Part shown: one piece after another, positions 21,325-32,223 of the stretch
Position numbering within the stretch: position 1 is the stretch's first letter
Layout of the letters: every line of letters starts with the position of its first letter
From: Engraulis encrasicolus
Lineage: Eukaryota > Chordata > Actinopteri > Clupeiformes > Engraulidae
Assembly: GCF_034702125.1 (NCBI RefSeq)
Contig: NC_085865.1
Span: forward strand, 18,174,281-18,238,280
Direction of reading: 5' to 3'
Length of the DNA stretch: 64,000 nt
Made by a program: the position numbers and the translations under genes
Notes under the pieces: generated by a model
Databases searched by the model: none
What the model was told of the DNA's origin: nothing
Seen by the model: the letters and a program-made list of their open reading frames with translations, nothing else

Positions 21325-21562
21325 TGTGTACTAAGGCTTACACACATGGCCAAGTTGTTAGAGTTTGGTCAAGAGAAAGCAACCAAAAGTCTTGTTTAAA
21401 TATTCATGGTGAATTGTAAAATAATTTACAAAAAGTTTGACCCAATTGATGACGTTTAAAGGCATTTAGACCAAATTCTAATGGAGTGTATGTGAACTTC
21501 TGACCTCGATGAAAATGAGGAAAAAATAATTTTGTCTTTTTGACCATATGGTGTATGGTGTA
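21325..21562. repeat. Degenerate Tc1 3' end
   Basis: ctaatggagtgtatgtgaac followed by ttctgacc is the familiar terminal sequence of salmonid-type Tc1 elements, preceded by diverged 3' sequence. No coding frame. Confidence 0.5.
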
Positions 21563-22550
21563 CAGGGTTGGGGAAGTTACTTTTTAAATGTAATCCGGTA
21601 AAGTTACAAATTACTCTTTCAAAAATGTATTCAGTAATGTAATCCCATTACTTCAATATTTAAGTAATGTAACGGATTACTTTTGGATTACTTTTGTTTT
21701 GTTAAATGATCGTCGTGGTATGCTTTGTAAGTTTCCCTATGGAGCAAATGCATTGATGCATTGATTGTGAATAAAATCAAAATGCTGGCATTTTCAAAAC
21801 ATCCAATATGTTAATAAGGTAGAGCATTATGTACAGACAACATATCAGTTGTTAAAGTCGAGCAGAATTATTGTTTTGAGGTAATTAAGCTGATGCGTCA
21901 AATTCAAAGCCCTCTCCACGCTGACACACAAAAAAATCCATCTCAAAAACATCCTGCGTGTCATTTCCAAACGTTCTGCAGTACACGGAAACCGCCACAA
22001 GAGAGCAGCGGTCAACAACAAGTTGATCACAGCTCGGCGAAAAATGCAAAAATGGAGTAGAAGCGGTTTCCCTGACCGATGCTGAGATATCGTCAAATTG
22101 CAAAAGGTTTGTGTACAAATTTCCGAAATATAACTCTACATCCTTTAATTTGAACACTTGCTTTGTGCAATTAATCAAGGAAGAGTTTATATTTTTACAC
22201 CGTGTTGCAGAGAGATCGTGCTAAAACTGATGAAACATACAAAGCGGATTCCAAAAAAGTTGGGACACTTTGTATTTTGTGAATAAAACCAAAAATCACA
22301 ACATACAAGCCGCGGCATAACAATAAATGAATAAATAAATCAGTTAATATAATAATTAAATAAATAAAAGGGACCAAAGACGCAATTTCGCAAGAATTGT
22401 AATCCTGTTAAGTAATCCCCATTCCCACTGAATGTAACTGTAATCTGAATACATATTTTTTTGCTTGTAATGTAACGGATTACAATTACATTGATTTTGT
22501 ATTCTTTTACCGTAACGCCGTTACATGTAATCCGTTACTCCCCAACCCTG
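21563..22550. mobile_element. hAT-type non-autonomous element
   Basis: The ends CAGGGTTGGGG and CCCCAACCCTG are flanked by the perfect 8-bp duplication ATGGTGTA (21555-21562 and 22551-22558). The subtermini are rich in GTAACGGATTAC-like motifs. A 22230-22380 patch (aaaaaagttgggacactttg) is another common fish repeat. No transposase frame. Confidence 0.9.
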
Positions 22551-22679
22551 ATGGTGTATGTAAATATATGGTTGCAACTGTATATTCTTGTTTGCGCTGT
22601 TACACAAACTTTGGCCCACTTACAATTCGTGTGCACAAAATGTTGATTCAGGTCATGTTTTTCATATTGATACAAATGT

Positions 22680-22757
22680 GAAATGTTCTGGAGGGCCACA
22701 TAAAACGACTCTGGGGGCCACATTTGCCCCCCGGGCCTTGAGTTTGACACCCATGCT
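22680..22757. repeat. Orphan hAT-like end (GGGCCTTGAGTTTGACACCC)
   Basis: The GC-rich end ccccccgggccttgagtttg then acacccatg is typical of a fish hAT family whose other end reads caggggtgtcaaactcaa. The partner end is absent, so this is a truncated copy. Confidence 0.5.
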
Positions 22758-22998
22758 GTAGAACATTGTAGGTTCACGGGGATGTAGGTTTACAGGATGG
22801 GTCTAGGTTTTGCATCTGAGGAAAGAACTGGATTGCTGTTAGAACAAAAAGTGAAAGTACTGGATGGCTCGGTTTATTCTCCTCACTCTGTTTCACTAAT
22901 GTCATGGGCGTATTACTATCCGTGCAAGTGGGGCTGGTGCCCCCGGGGCCCAACAAATATGCAGATGTCGATTGCGATATCAGAGGCCTCTATTCTTT

Positions 22999-23112
22999 AG
23001 TTGTACTTCATTAGTTGTACTTCATTAGTTGTACTTCATTAGTTGTACTTCATTTGTTGTACTTCATTTGTTGTACTTGTGTTGTTGTACTTATTTTGTT
23101 GTACTTATTTAG
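22999..23112. repeat. Minisatellite, 15-bp unit (TTAGTTGTACTTCAT)
   Basis: About 7.5 tandem copies that become more diverged to the right. Confidence 0.9.
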
Positions 23113-23271
23113 TCTGTTATGGCATAAGTGAAGAGAGAAGAGGGAACCCAGAGAGAATGTGCTGGGGGATGTGGTGACGGGTGACAGCAGTTAGAGGGCC
23201 CTCGGCGACAGGACATAGGAACCAGAGGGCCCCTAGGCCATGTGGTACAGCAACCAGATGAGTCACCAGCA
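23113..23271. other. Noncoding; nothing recognised
   Basis: Short GA/GC-mixed stretch between the minisatellite and the next hAT end. Part of 22760-22860 resembles 24310-24390 (gtagaacattgtaggttcac blocks), an unexplained small duplication. Confidence 0.3.
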
Positions 23272-24250
23272 GTGTTGGGTAAGTTACTTTTAAAAAGTAA
23301 TGGGTTACTTTACTTAAGTTACTGTTATGAATTGTAATGAATTACTTTACTCATTACAAAATTTAAAAAGTAACTAATTACTCATTACTTTACTTTACTT
23401 CATGCAAATCCCCTATGCAAAACTAAATGCGCAAACAAGATATAGGCCAACAATTAAGTATGACTGCAAAAACACCCAATTAACGAGTTGCAATAAGAAC
23501 TCCGGGATAGATTTTTCAATGTTCAAGTATGTCTTGAACCTGGGCCTAGACATAAGTAACTGCTGTGGCCAGTCTTACGACAATGCAAGTAATATGCCAG
23601 GAAAGTACAAAGGGGTTCAAGCTCATCTGAAATGCATAAATTCATTCATTTATTTCCCCTGTGCTGCACATTCATTGAATTTAGTTGGTGTCAATGTTGT
23701 TGACAGTAGCCCAGAAGCTGGGTGTTTCTTTTACTTTCTGCAGGCATTGTACACACATTCTGTGCCTTTTCAACAAACCAAAAATGGCAAACTATTTTGT
23801 CTGCAATACAGCATAAGGCATATCCTGTTATGGGTCTGCGTGGTAGCACAGGGACTATAAGCCTTTTTAAGTTGAGCGCCTCACTATTTCCAAAGACCAT
23901 ACTGTTCAAAAGGATGTTGAAAAGTCTGTCACAACATTGTAGCTGCATCAAGTTTAGAGTTTCCATATGGACAATGATGACACTGCCCTGATTCATTAAT
24001 GACTCTTTAATGCAAAAGAACAAACAGAAATCTTGACATGTCCAAGCCAATCTGGAGATCTTGCAATCATTGGATATGATTTAGTTGATTTGTTCATACA
24101 AGGCAGACCAGCAAGTGCTCTGGATAGAATTGGCAACAATTCAGTAGTACCAGACTGTTGGAACTGGGGGGGGGCTGCTTCTAGGTGACCACAAAGATGA
24201 CCTGACAATCTATGAAGAACTCCTGATGACTGCACTCAAGTACCATAATT
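23272..24250 (+). mobile_element. Degenerate hAT element, left end plus transposase piece
   Basis: Bases 23272-23400 (agtgttgggtaagttacttt and repeated AGTAAT motifs) are a classic hAT left end in fish. A hAT transposase fragment follows. No matching right end was recognised before the Tc1 element at 24450, so the copy is truncated or decayed. Confidence 0.6.
23402..23860 (+). pseudogene. hAT transposase fragment (ZMYM-like group)
   Basis: The frame contains LDISNCCGQSYDNASNMPGK then YKGVQAHL and INSFIYFPCAAHSLNLVGVN, matching the conserved GQ.YDGA.NM.G and C.AH.LNL blocks of hAT transposases, followed by FFYFLQALYTHS. The start has been joined to non-homologous sequence, the frame ends in mid-domain at 23860, and the C-terminal dimerisation region is not seen. 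The family call is firm at superfamily level. Confidence 0.75.
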
Positions 24251-24643
24251 GTGGTAAATCATTTTTTTATTTTTTTAATTGCTCTCCACCACAGAGGATG
24301 CGCACATGCATTGTAGAACAATGTAGGTTCACAGGGTGGGCCTGAGTTCTAATTCTGAGAAGAAAAGAGAACTAGGTTGAAGGGTAGCTCACTATTTTGA
24401 AGAAGCTGTCAAATGTTGCCGTTGCATATGCAACATTTATGGGATCTTACAGTCGAACTTGAAATTATTATAGCAAAGTGAGATGTTCAAAATTATTAGC
24501 CCCCTGACACTTAATAGTTAATTGTGTACCCTTTTTGACCCACAACTGACAACAACTTCTTTGAATGGTTTTTCACTAGGTTGGTTCAGGTCTCCTGAGG
24601 AATTTTGGTCGATTCCTCCCTAGCAAACTGTTCCAAATGGCCC

Positions 24644-25024
24644 TTATAGCATGGTTTCGTGCACGGGTGGTATTTTCAGCCCTTGCTTCAGGTTTAATAT
24701 TGGATTGAGATCTGGGCTCTGTGCAAGCCATTCTATAACGTTGGTCTTGGTATCCTTAAAGTATTGCTGTACTATTTTAGATGTATGCTTTAGGTCATTA
24801 TCTTGTTGGAAGACCCAGCGACGATCGAAGTTCAAAGTCCGAGCAGACTGCATGTTTTCCTTCAGAATTTTCTCGTAATCTTCCTTTTTCATGGTGCCAT
24901 GCACCCGAAACAGACTGCCTGTACCTGAGTCAGTAAAACAGCCCCACAGCACGATGCTGCCACCATTGTGTTTAACTGTATGAACTGTGTTCACAGGGTT
25001 GAAGGCCTCCCCTTTCTTAGCCAT
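24644..25024 (-). pseudogene. Tc1 transposase C-terminal half, left arm
   Basis: Reads GEAFNPVNTVHTVKHNGGSI, then VLWGCFTDSGTGSLFRVHGT, WVFQQDNDLKHTSK and EWLAQSPDLNPI. QQDND carries the second catalytic Asp and SPDLNPI precedes the third acidic residue of the DDE triad. The usual downstream IE.LW is changed to LNLKQGL. The N-terminal DNA-binding region and first catalytic Asp are absent. Confidence 0.82.
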
Positions 25025-25178
25025 ACACAGGCAATGTCCATATGCCCAAACAGCCCCAATTTTGTCTCATCAGACCAAAACACAGACTTTCAAAAGTCAT
25101 TTTTCCTCTTCAAGTATTCACGGGCACACTTAAGTCGAGCTCTGATGTGACGAATTGGAGTTGTTTGGGTTTATGGAC

Positions 25179-25530
25179 ATTGCCTATATGGCTAAAAAAA
25201 GGAGAGACCTTCAACCCTGTGAACACAGTTTATACAGTTAAACATGGTGGTGGCAGCATCATGCTGTGGGGCTGTTTTGTTGCCTCAGGTACAGGCAGTA
25301 TGGTACGGGTGCATGGCACCATGAAAAAGGAAGGTTACATAAAAATTCTGAAGGAAAACATGCAGAAGTCTCCTCGTATTTTGTGCTTAGATTGTCACGG
25401 GGTCTTCCAACAAGATAATGACCTAAAGCAAACATCTGAAATAGTACATCAATATTTCAAGGATACCAAGACCAACGTTGAAGAGTGGCCTGCACAGAGT
25501 CCAGATCTCAATCCAATTGAAAAACTGTAG
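25179..25530 (+). pseudogene. Tc1 transposase C-terminal half, right arm
   Basis: Reads MAKKGEAF-type sequence as WLKKGETFNPVNTVYTVKHG, then IMLWGCFVASGTGSMVRVHG, GVFQQDNDLKQTSE and EWPAQSPDLNPIEKL before a stop. It is the inverted counterpart of the left arm, with scattered substitutions. It lacks the N-terminal half of the enzyme and cannot be functional. Confidence 0.82.
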
Positions 25531-25924
25531 CAAGTGCTGAAAAAGACCACCAACCCATGCAATTTGGGCTAGTTGGAACAGTTTGCAATAAGACCTATGC
25601 CAACCTAGTCAAAAAACATTCAAAGAGGTTGTTGTCCGTTGTGGGTCAAAAAGGGTACATTGACTATTAAGGGTCAGGGGGCTAATAATTTTGAACAACT
25701 CACTTTTGCTATTTTTTGTTGAAACTCAGTGTGATTATAAAATATCCCAACGAAACTTGTTGGACAATGTTTTCATAGTGCATTTATTTCAATAATAAAA
25801 AAAACATTTGTTGTCAATGATCATTTTAATGGAAAAATCAAGAATTATGTTCAATTTCTCAAGGGGGGCTAATAATTTCAAGTTCGACTGTATACCAGTG
25901 AAGTACTGCCAAAAATTCTAACTG

Positions 25925-26200
25925 AAATGAACAGGGTTCCCACGGGTGCTTGAATTCCTTGAAAATGCTTGAATTTCAATTGTCTGTTTTCAAGGTTGTA
26001 AAAATGCTTGCATTTGTTGTGAAGTGCTTGAAAATGCTTGAAATTTAGGGGAAGTCTAACTCTATGTCTAACTTGTTAACCCTTATCTTTATATGGGCAA
26101 ACACGGTTAGTCCACTACCGTTTAAAGGTGCTGGAAAACGTGAAAAATTATTGCTGGAAAGTGCTTGAATTTGTTCATGCAAAAAGGGTGGGAAGCCTGA
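25925..26200. repeat. Dispersed repeat with cttgaaaatgcttgaa units
   Basis: It starts acagggttcccacgggtgct, a familiar fish hAT-like end, followed by several gtgcttgaaaatgcttga repeats. No partner end was seen. Confidence 0.5.
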
Positions 26201-26213
26201 ATGAAGCATATCA

Positions 26214-26290
26214 CCTTTCTTATTAACAGGTGGATCCTCCTGCTGAAGGAGAACGGGGACGGCACCTGGAGCCAGGCGTTTCCTTTGGCC
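26214..26290 (-). pseudogene. P-like gene exon 3: end of THAP domain
   Basis: After acceptor ctctcttaaag, phase 0, it reads GQRKRLAPGAVPVLLQQEDP. AVPVLL is the AVPTIF-type motif that closes a THAP domain. A donor-like aaag|gtgata lies near 26213. Another acceptor 40 bp upstream would introduce a stop at once. Confidence 0.65.
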
Positions 26291-26423
26291 CTTTAAGAGA
26301 GAACCACAAGTTGTGCCTTCACATATAAAACTGTAAAAAAGTTGCATTGTTGTTGAGATGCTTGAAAGTTGTGTTTATGTGTGTCATTGGGTGCACAGGT
26401 GCAGCATTAACAAGTATACATAC

Positions 26424-26550
26424 TTTGCAAATGAGGTATTTCGGACTGAAATGGTCCTCGCAGACCACATATCCTCCTTTTTTTCCCTCCTCAGTTGTCA
26501 TTTTTACTCGAAGGTCTGCCCTTCTTGCGTGGTAGAGCCACTTTTCACGC
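26424..26550 (-). pseudogene. P-like gene exon 2: THAP core
   Basis: Acceptor aatctttacag, donor tgcaaa|gtatgt. It encodes REKWLYHARRADLRVKMTTE and GGYVVCEDHFSPKYLICK, with the third and fourth zinc ligands (VC and HF). Exons 1 and 2 together make 71 whole codons. Confidence 0.75.
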
Positions 26551-27287
26551 CTGTAAAGATTACAGTTCCAATAAAGTCTCACTGTTTTATACACTAGTGT
26601 TGTGAGTGAATGAATTACCCATTTATGTATTATGTATAAGAAGTTAATATTTTGTTTAATTCACAAGTATATTTAGTTAAGTTAGCCTATGTGCAGTTTG
26701 CAGTATGTGTTGGTAATGTTGCATTTTAAAATGCCCCCCCTACAGATTACAATGACCAAAACTGGAAGGATGTTTCTTAATAAAGTCTCTCAATTTTTGA
26801 GTGTAGTAGCTGTAATCTGATTACCACCTATTGAACTAGTAGGCCTAACTGCAAGGGAATACTAATGTAATCAGCTACTCCAAGATTGTGTGCAGTGTTT
26901 ACGATTTCAATAAATTCTCCCTTTGTAGTGCATAATACAATGCATGCTGTCAATTTGTGTAATATGTTCTGTGAGCAGTATAATATATATTCATTACTAT
27001 TTGAGTTGATGTACAGTTATCAGTGTTATACATGCAGGTGGATGGAGAGTTCATGCAGGCTAGTCACGGTAAGTTAGTGTTCACTAGTCTACCGTAACAT
27101 AATCACCGGTCATTTGCCGAAATGTCATTGTTAATTATTGTAGTTGACGTGAAGCACTGTCGCAATCCCGATTTTCACATGGTCACACGATTTTCACACA
27201 CATCTATCATGTAAGCTAACAATCTTGCATGTCGGCACCTTTCATGCACGAAACAAGAGCCATTTATGTATTTATTTTTCGGCTTAC

Positions 27288-27373
27288 CTCCTGTCTTCCT
27301 TCGGGAAGGTAAAAAAGGCCTTTCCACAGCCGCCTCAGTTATTGCAACCATAAAAAGCACACAGTTGTGGCAT
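27288..27373 (-). pseudogene. P-like gene exon 1: THAP start with a premature stop
   Basis: The ATG at 27373 gives MPQLCAFYGCNN, with the first zinc pair C-x4-C. TGA follows as codon 13, then GGCGKAFFTFPKEDRR up to the donor ggag|gtaagc. In-frame joining to exon 2 gives the THAP core FFTFPKEDRRREKWL. The stop sits where a THAP protein often has Arg, and TGA could come from CGA by CpG decay (inference). Confidence 0.72.
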
Positions 27374-29106
27374 TATATCGATGTATTTTAAGCAGTTTTG
27401 TGTAATTGCGTTACGAATAGCAGTAATCACAGATTGACTGGTATGTGAATCCCTTGATCGCGCCAGAATTTAGGCGCAAAAACAACGTTCCATACTTGCA
27501 TAACACATGTTGCAGCCTTTCTTACTTTCAATTAATTGTTCAGACATAAAACATTAAATGAAAATTTGGTCATACTTCTTTTTTTGTTTAGTCTGGGCGA
27601 TTGAGCGCTATTGTTAGCGCTATCATTAGCTTACCTGTCAATGGTTAGGTTTTATTTCAACAAACCACTACAAACAAACTTGTCGGAGGTATCACCTTTT
27701 ATTTATTCAACATTTATTGACATAACAAACATGAACAGTATGCTTACTGTTCCAGAATAGTCATAGTATTGTAATTTACCGTGAATAAACATTTGAATGA
27801 GATCCGTAGTATAATCCTGTCCTTTTGCCTGCCTGTGGAGCAAACTTGGTCGCAAAGCACAACGTATTGTCGTGAACTGCTGCACATGCGCAGTTGTAAA
27901 AAGCTGTCCAAAAAACGATTGAGAAAAGTGATCATAAAAGCTGTATTTTGAGTTACATGACTCAATTTAACAGTCTAGACTAATCAACTTTTCACCACGG
28001 TTCATCCCGGACGGTTTTTTTTTAGGGGCGTTGACGATTAGGTTACTTATACTCCTAAACTGGATTCCCCCATTCATTTCCCCATTGACTCTCAGCTCTG
28101 GTCTCACTAATCGCGAAATAGATCCCCGAGAGCGTCACCAAGATGGCCGCCGAGTGTCACAACTTATTACCGGAAAAGAACTTTGACTACGCTGCTCACC
28201 CGACTTTCGAGCCTCGCGGCGCGGCATGTGTCTCGCAGCTGACACCGGGTAGACCGAGCGAGATAACAAACGGCGAAAGGACGTTTGCACACATTACTCA
28301 CCCAATATCACAACACAGTGTGTACATGGCTTAAATTTGATTGTGTTTTGGTCCTAGATAACATTTAAGCCCCGTTATATCATTATAGAAGTACAGAAGT
28401 AGTCTAATATAAGCTTGTAGCTGCCTGGTTCTGGTAAAATGCTAACGTTAGCTTACCCGGTTAGCTCAAAACATCGAGTGATCAAATGGCAATGTGGGGT
28501 AACCTATTTGTGTTACATAAGTTCGTGGTGCATTTTTACATCAATCCGTGGTAGTCGTGACATTTATAAGCATTTTAGGGTCTTTATATTAAGCAAAAAC
28601 GTGATGTTGGAAATCACAGAAATCGCCGCCATGTTTTTCAAATTTTTTTGTAACTCCCGCCCTTGGTACCCATACGCCCATCTGATTGGTTATTGGACCA
28701 TCAAATTTGCATGATATAGAGATCTCGTCTATATCAAACCGCGTCCCGCTGCGATATCGCTTCACCTCCGCGCTGTCAAGCGCGATATCGCCCCCATTCA
28801 AAGTCAATGAGAGCGGAGCGGAATTACTCTGTGTGGGTACGGGCCGTGAGGGACTCCCACTGTCATCCCTTGAAAACATGTAAATTCCGCCGACGTATCA
28901 TAAAGAGTTCAATACTTATTTACAGTGGCCTTTCATCTACAGCACCAGGGGGGAGCAATAGCTAGAAAATGCTGTCGAGTGTACACCTCTGAACGTCCAG
29001 CAGCACGTTCACTGGAAGAGGGAGTCTGTGCGTCCGTGATGAGAAATATTTCTCATTCCCTTCCCCTCCTTCCATTCTCGTGGCACGGCAAAGTAAACCC
29101 CACTGA
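27374..29106. other. Noncoding, partly CpG-rich; no certain gene
   Basis: Upstream of the P-like gene. CpG-dense parts (28060-28300, 28730-28860) contain small frames such as 28143-28334 (starts MAAECHNLLPEKN after aagatggcc) without recognisable domains. The stretch 28700-28860, with gcgatatcgc palindromes, resembles parts of 16780-16960. Confidence 0.35.
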
Positions 29107-31954
29107 TAGTAGGGGCTCTAAGCCGAGAAATCGTTACGCGCTGGATAGAAGCATATAATTCGGTACACATGTTCCTTGAGTGATTTGAAGACATCCTAGA
29201 AGGGGTGCCCCTGGAAAAAAAATTGTCTACCATGTCATATACAATATGTCATGTTGGTAATGCATTACATTGTTATTACATGGCATTATACTTAGCTGAA
29301 AATGTTAATATAGTCCTCAGCAGAGATGAAGCAAGGGTAGTCTGCGTGACCAGATTGATAAAACTACAAAATGTACATAGTGTGAAAGTATGGGTGAGTC
29401 TGTGCTTACGTGCTTGACAGCATGTAACATTGTGAACGATTTGAGAAGATTCTTGGTCTGAATTAAAATGAGCATTGCCCACACTAAAACTATGGTGAGA
29501 ATAGACTGCTCCTAATGCTCGATCTGAATGGGATAGTGTCAGTGCAAGATGCCCTAGGTAGCAGGTTCTCCATCCTCTAATTTCCATAACAGATAAACGT
29601 ATTTTATTTGTATGAGAGAGGGTAAAAGACAGGACCTTTCCATATGTATGAAGAACCCCATAAGATCACCTAATTCTATATTTTTACAAGGCATTGTGCA
29701 TATTGTGAGAGCATTTCAGTCATCTTTAGAATGGCATTACAGGTAACTCAATGTAGGCCTACATGTAGGCCACAGTATGGCTTCAGTTTAAATTAAATGG
29801 AAATGATTTCTTAGTATATGTTGAGTAAGAAGACAGAGGTAAATTGTTTTTTTTTAAATTTGCAGACAAGTCCTCACCTAGTACTTGTGCCAAAAGTTGT
29901 ATTAGTTAGCTCAGTAATCATTGAGTACTTAAGTTGCTATCAAAACTGACAGCTGATGGACAACATGTACCGTAGGTCTTGTGCCACCCTTACCCATAGG
30001 AGAAATATCTATATAGAAAAACAATTATCATATGAAAGTAAATCATTACCTGTACTCATTTTCTTGATATGCAATAGTCTGGGAGGAAGGATAGTCTATC
30101 ACCCCCCCCCCCCCCGCCCCCCCCCAAACAAAATGCCACAAGACTTTTTTTAACCTTCAAGATTTTGAGTGGTAACAGTAACATAACTCATTCCCACTAC
30201 ACCCTTTTGCATAATATTGTACATGTCCTCAGAATGCTCTACATGTTACAGTACAGTGCAGTGCAGTACAGTACAGTACAGTAGCATACAGAACGGTACA
30301 GTATAATAAAGTACAGTAGAGTATAGTACAGTACAGTACAGTAGCATACAGTACGGTGCAATACAGTACAGTACAGTAGCATACAGTACGGTGCAGTATA
30401 ATAAAGTACAGTAGAGTATAGTACAGTACGGTACAGTAGCATACAGTACGGTGCAGTATAATAAAGTACAGTAGAGTATAGTACAGTACAGTACGGTACA
30501 GTAGCATACAGTACGGTGCAGCACAGTACAGTAGTTTATAGTACGGTGCAGTATAGTAAAGTAAAATACAGTACAGTACAGTAGCATACAGTACGGTGCA
30601 GTCTAGTTAGGTACAGTACAGTAGCATACGGTACGGTGCAATCTAGTACAGTACAGTAGAGTATAATACAGTAGCATACTGCACGGTGCAGTAGAGTACA
30701 GTACGGTATATCACATTACAGTACAGTACAGTAGAGTACAGTACAGTAGAGTACAGTACAGTGCAATACAGTACAGTACAGTATAGTCTTGATTACTTTT
30801 AGGCTACTTTGACTTAGCCCTCCAAAGCCAATGGGATTTCCACATGCTGTTGTTTTAAGTTTTTGAAAGACTATTTTAGTAGCCTATGTGAGAGAGGGAA
30901 GGCAGGCAGACATGTTTTAAATGAAGGACCACACCCACAAATACAAAATAACCAGCAAACAATAAATTAAGTGGTTAGGTAGCCAACATGTCATCTAGAT
31001 TAAAGCCAAAAGAAGATGAAAAACAGACATGTTACCATTTTGCTCTTTTAAAATATAAAGTATCTGTCAATATACTGTATATATGATATATTCATAAATG
31101 CCCTTATCACTCCATTGTACACTTAGGACTGAGATATACATATCTGAACATCAGCATACATTTTATTTTGTAATGGCCTATAGTAAATCATCCAAGCTGT
31201 CACTGACACTTGATATGTACATGTATTATTGACTTGATTGATATGAATATTTCAGTTGGACTCCTAGGCTTAAATCATTGAGGGGGTCCTAAGGAAGTAG
31301 TAGCAGTTTGTGTGTGTGTGCACATGTGTAAGTGGGATTAAAATTATTGTTTGCCATCTATCTTTGTCTGAAGAGCAGACTGAGTGTCTGAACCTGCTAA
31401 TGCTAGCATGCTAACATTGGGAGAGTTATGTGTGGCCCAGTTCAAGGGTTTATCTCTTCTCCCCTAAATTTTCTAACCACAATTTTCTTTTTAGATTTTA
31501 TAGATATGACCCACTGCAAGTTTTTAAAACTCTTAATGAATGTTGGTTCAATAGCTAACTGCCCAGACATTAGCTCTCAATTGTAGAGTGATCTCATTCT
31601 GACCATGGTTTTTATGATTTTCCTCTTTTTGAATCTAAATAAGACATATATAACATTGTTTTCATGGTAAGTTTTGCACATATTCTCAAAGGTCAGTTTG
31701 TATACATCACACACAAATAGGTGGATTGGCCCATAACACCATTATGTCCAGGCAGTACAGCATTTTACTACTATTGGCTCGTTTTGGGCAGCCATCTTGG
31801 ATTTACCCCATAAAAATGACCTTAATGACATTGAAATTTGGGGCACCCCTTCTGAAATGATGGAGAACACCCTAAGGAAGGTCTACACCGATTTTGGTGC
31901 TTCTATCCAGCGCGTAACGATTAGGCCCTTTTTGGACGGTAAGAGACCCAGCTA
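29107..31954. mobile_element. 2.9 kb non-autonomous TIR element, copy B
   Basis: Collinear with copy A (8967-11882) over its full length, with scattered substitutions and small indels, and without the hAT insertion found in copy A. Ends are inverted repeats (tcgttacgcgctggatagaa). TGA flanks both outer ends. Its pentanucleotide array is longer than in copy A. Just to the right lies the L1 insertion. Confidence 0.78.
30243..30788. repeat. GTACA/CAGTA pentanucleotide array (copy B)
   Basis: About 545 bp of degenerate gtaca units with higher-order repeats built on gtagcatacagtacggtgca. The frames with LYCTVLYCT-like peptides are artefacts of this array. Confidence 0.92.
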
Positions 31955-32223
31955 TGAACAGTTGTTCGCTAGTTGGGCTGCATTTTTTTTTTTTTTTTAG
32001 AGTTTTATTTATTACATTTTCCAACTTTTACAGCAATATGTTTATCAACATATAGTAGAAGGAAAATACTTTTTTGGGTAGAAAACATCAGCAACAAACA
32101 CTGATACAAAATGACATTAAAGAAACAGAAAGACAGAAAGAAATTAGGGAGAGAAAGAAGAAGAAAAAACAAACAAACAAACAAAACAAAGAAACCCTCT
32201 TACAATATTGACAGAAATACAAC

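Larger units (their letters stand above)
24450..25890. mobile_element. Palindromic Tc1-like fold-back element 2
   Basis: A TA-flanked 1441-bp element (TA at 24448-24449 and 25891-25892). Its tips are CAGTCGAACTTGAAATTATT. Each half is an inverted copy of the same Tc1 3' half, including the transposase C-terminus: minus-strand on the left (24644-25024) and plus-strand on the right (25179-25530). The arms meet around a loop of about 110 bp (about 25055-25165), where atgtccatatgcccaaac mirrors gtttgggtttatggacat. A 260-bp stretch near the right tip has no partner. Confidence 0.88.
18208..27373 (-). pseudogene. P-element-like (THAP9-type) transposase gene, split and decayed
   Basis: Eight minus-strand exons with matching phases read as one P-superfamily transposase. 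The first three (27288-27373, 26424-26550, about 26214-26290) build an N-terminal THAP finger. The last five (19938-20031, 19711-19846, 19149-19334, 18848-18895, 18208-18747) build the C-terminal region with LNQDCLE|NLFSVIRGKGGHR, a block shared by Drosophila P transposase and THAP9, and a final cysteine-rich ALNYVAGWVCQKVKE part. The central RNase H-like catalytic region is not recognisable; that interval (20.1-26.2 kb) is filled by Tc1, hAT and other insertions. Lesions: TGA in exon 1 and a frame break in the 19938-20031 exon. It lies wholly inside the hAT-bounded segment. The family call is firm; loss of function is very likely. Confidence 0.78.

Noticed and set aside
28143..28334. CpG-rich frame MAAECHNLLPEKNFDY
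   Set aside because: No domain, no supported splice partners; the region is CpG-dense noncoding DNA. Kept as unassigned.
31797..32000. Small plus-strand frame DLPHKNDLNDIEIWGTP at the end of copy B
   Set aside because: It overlaps the terminal inverted repeat and runs into the L1 poly(A) tail; the matching part of copy A is not open to the same point.
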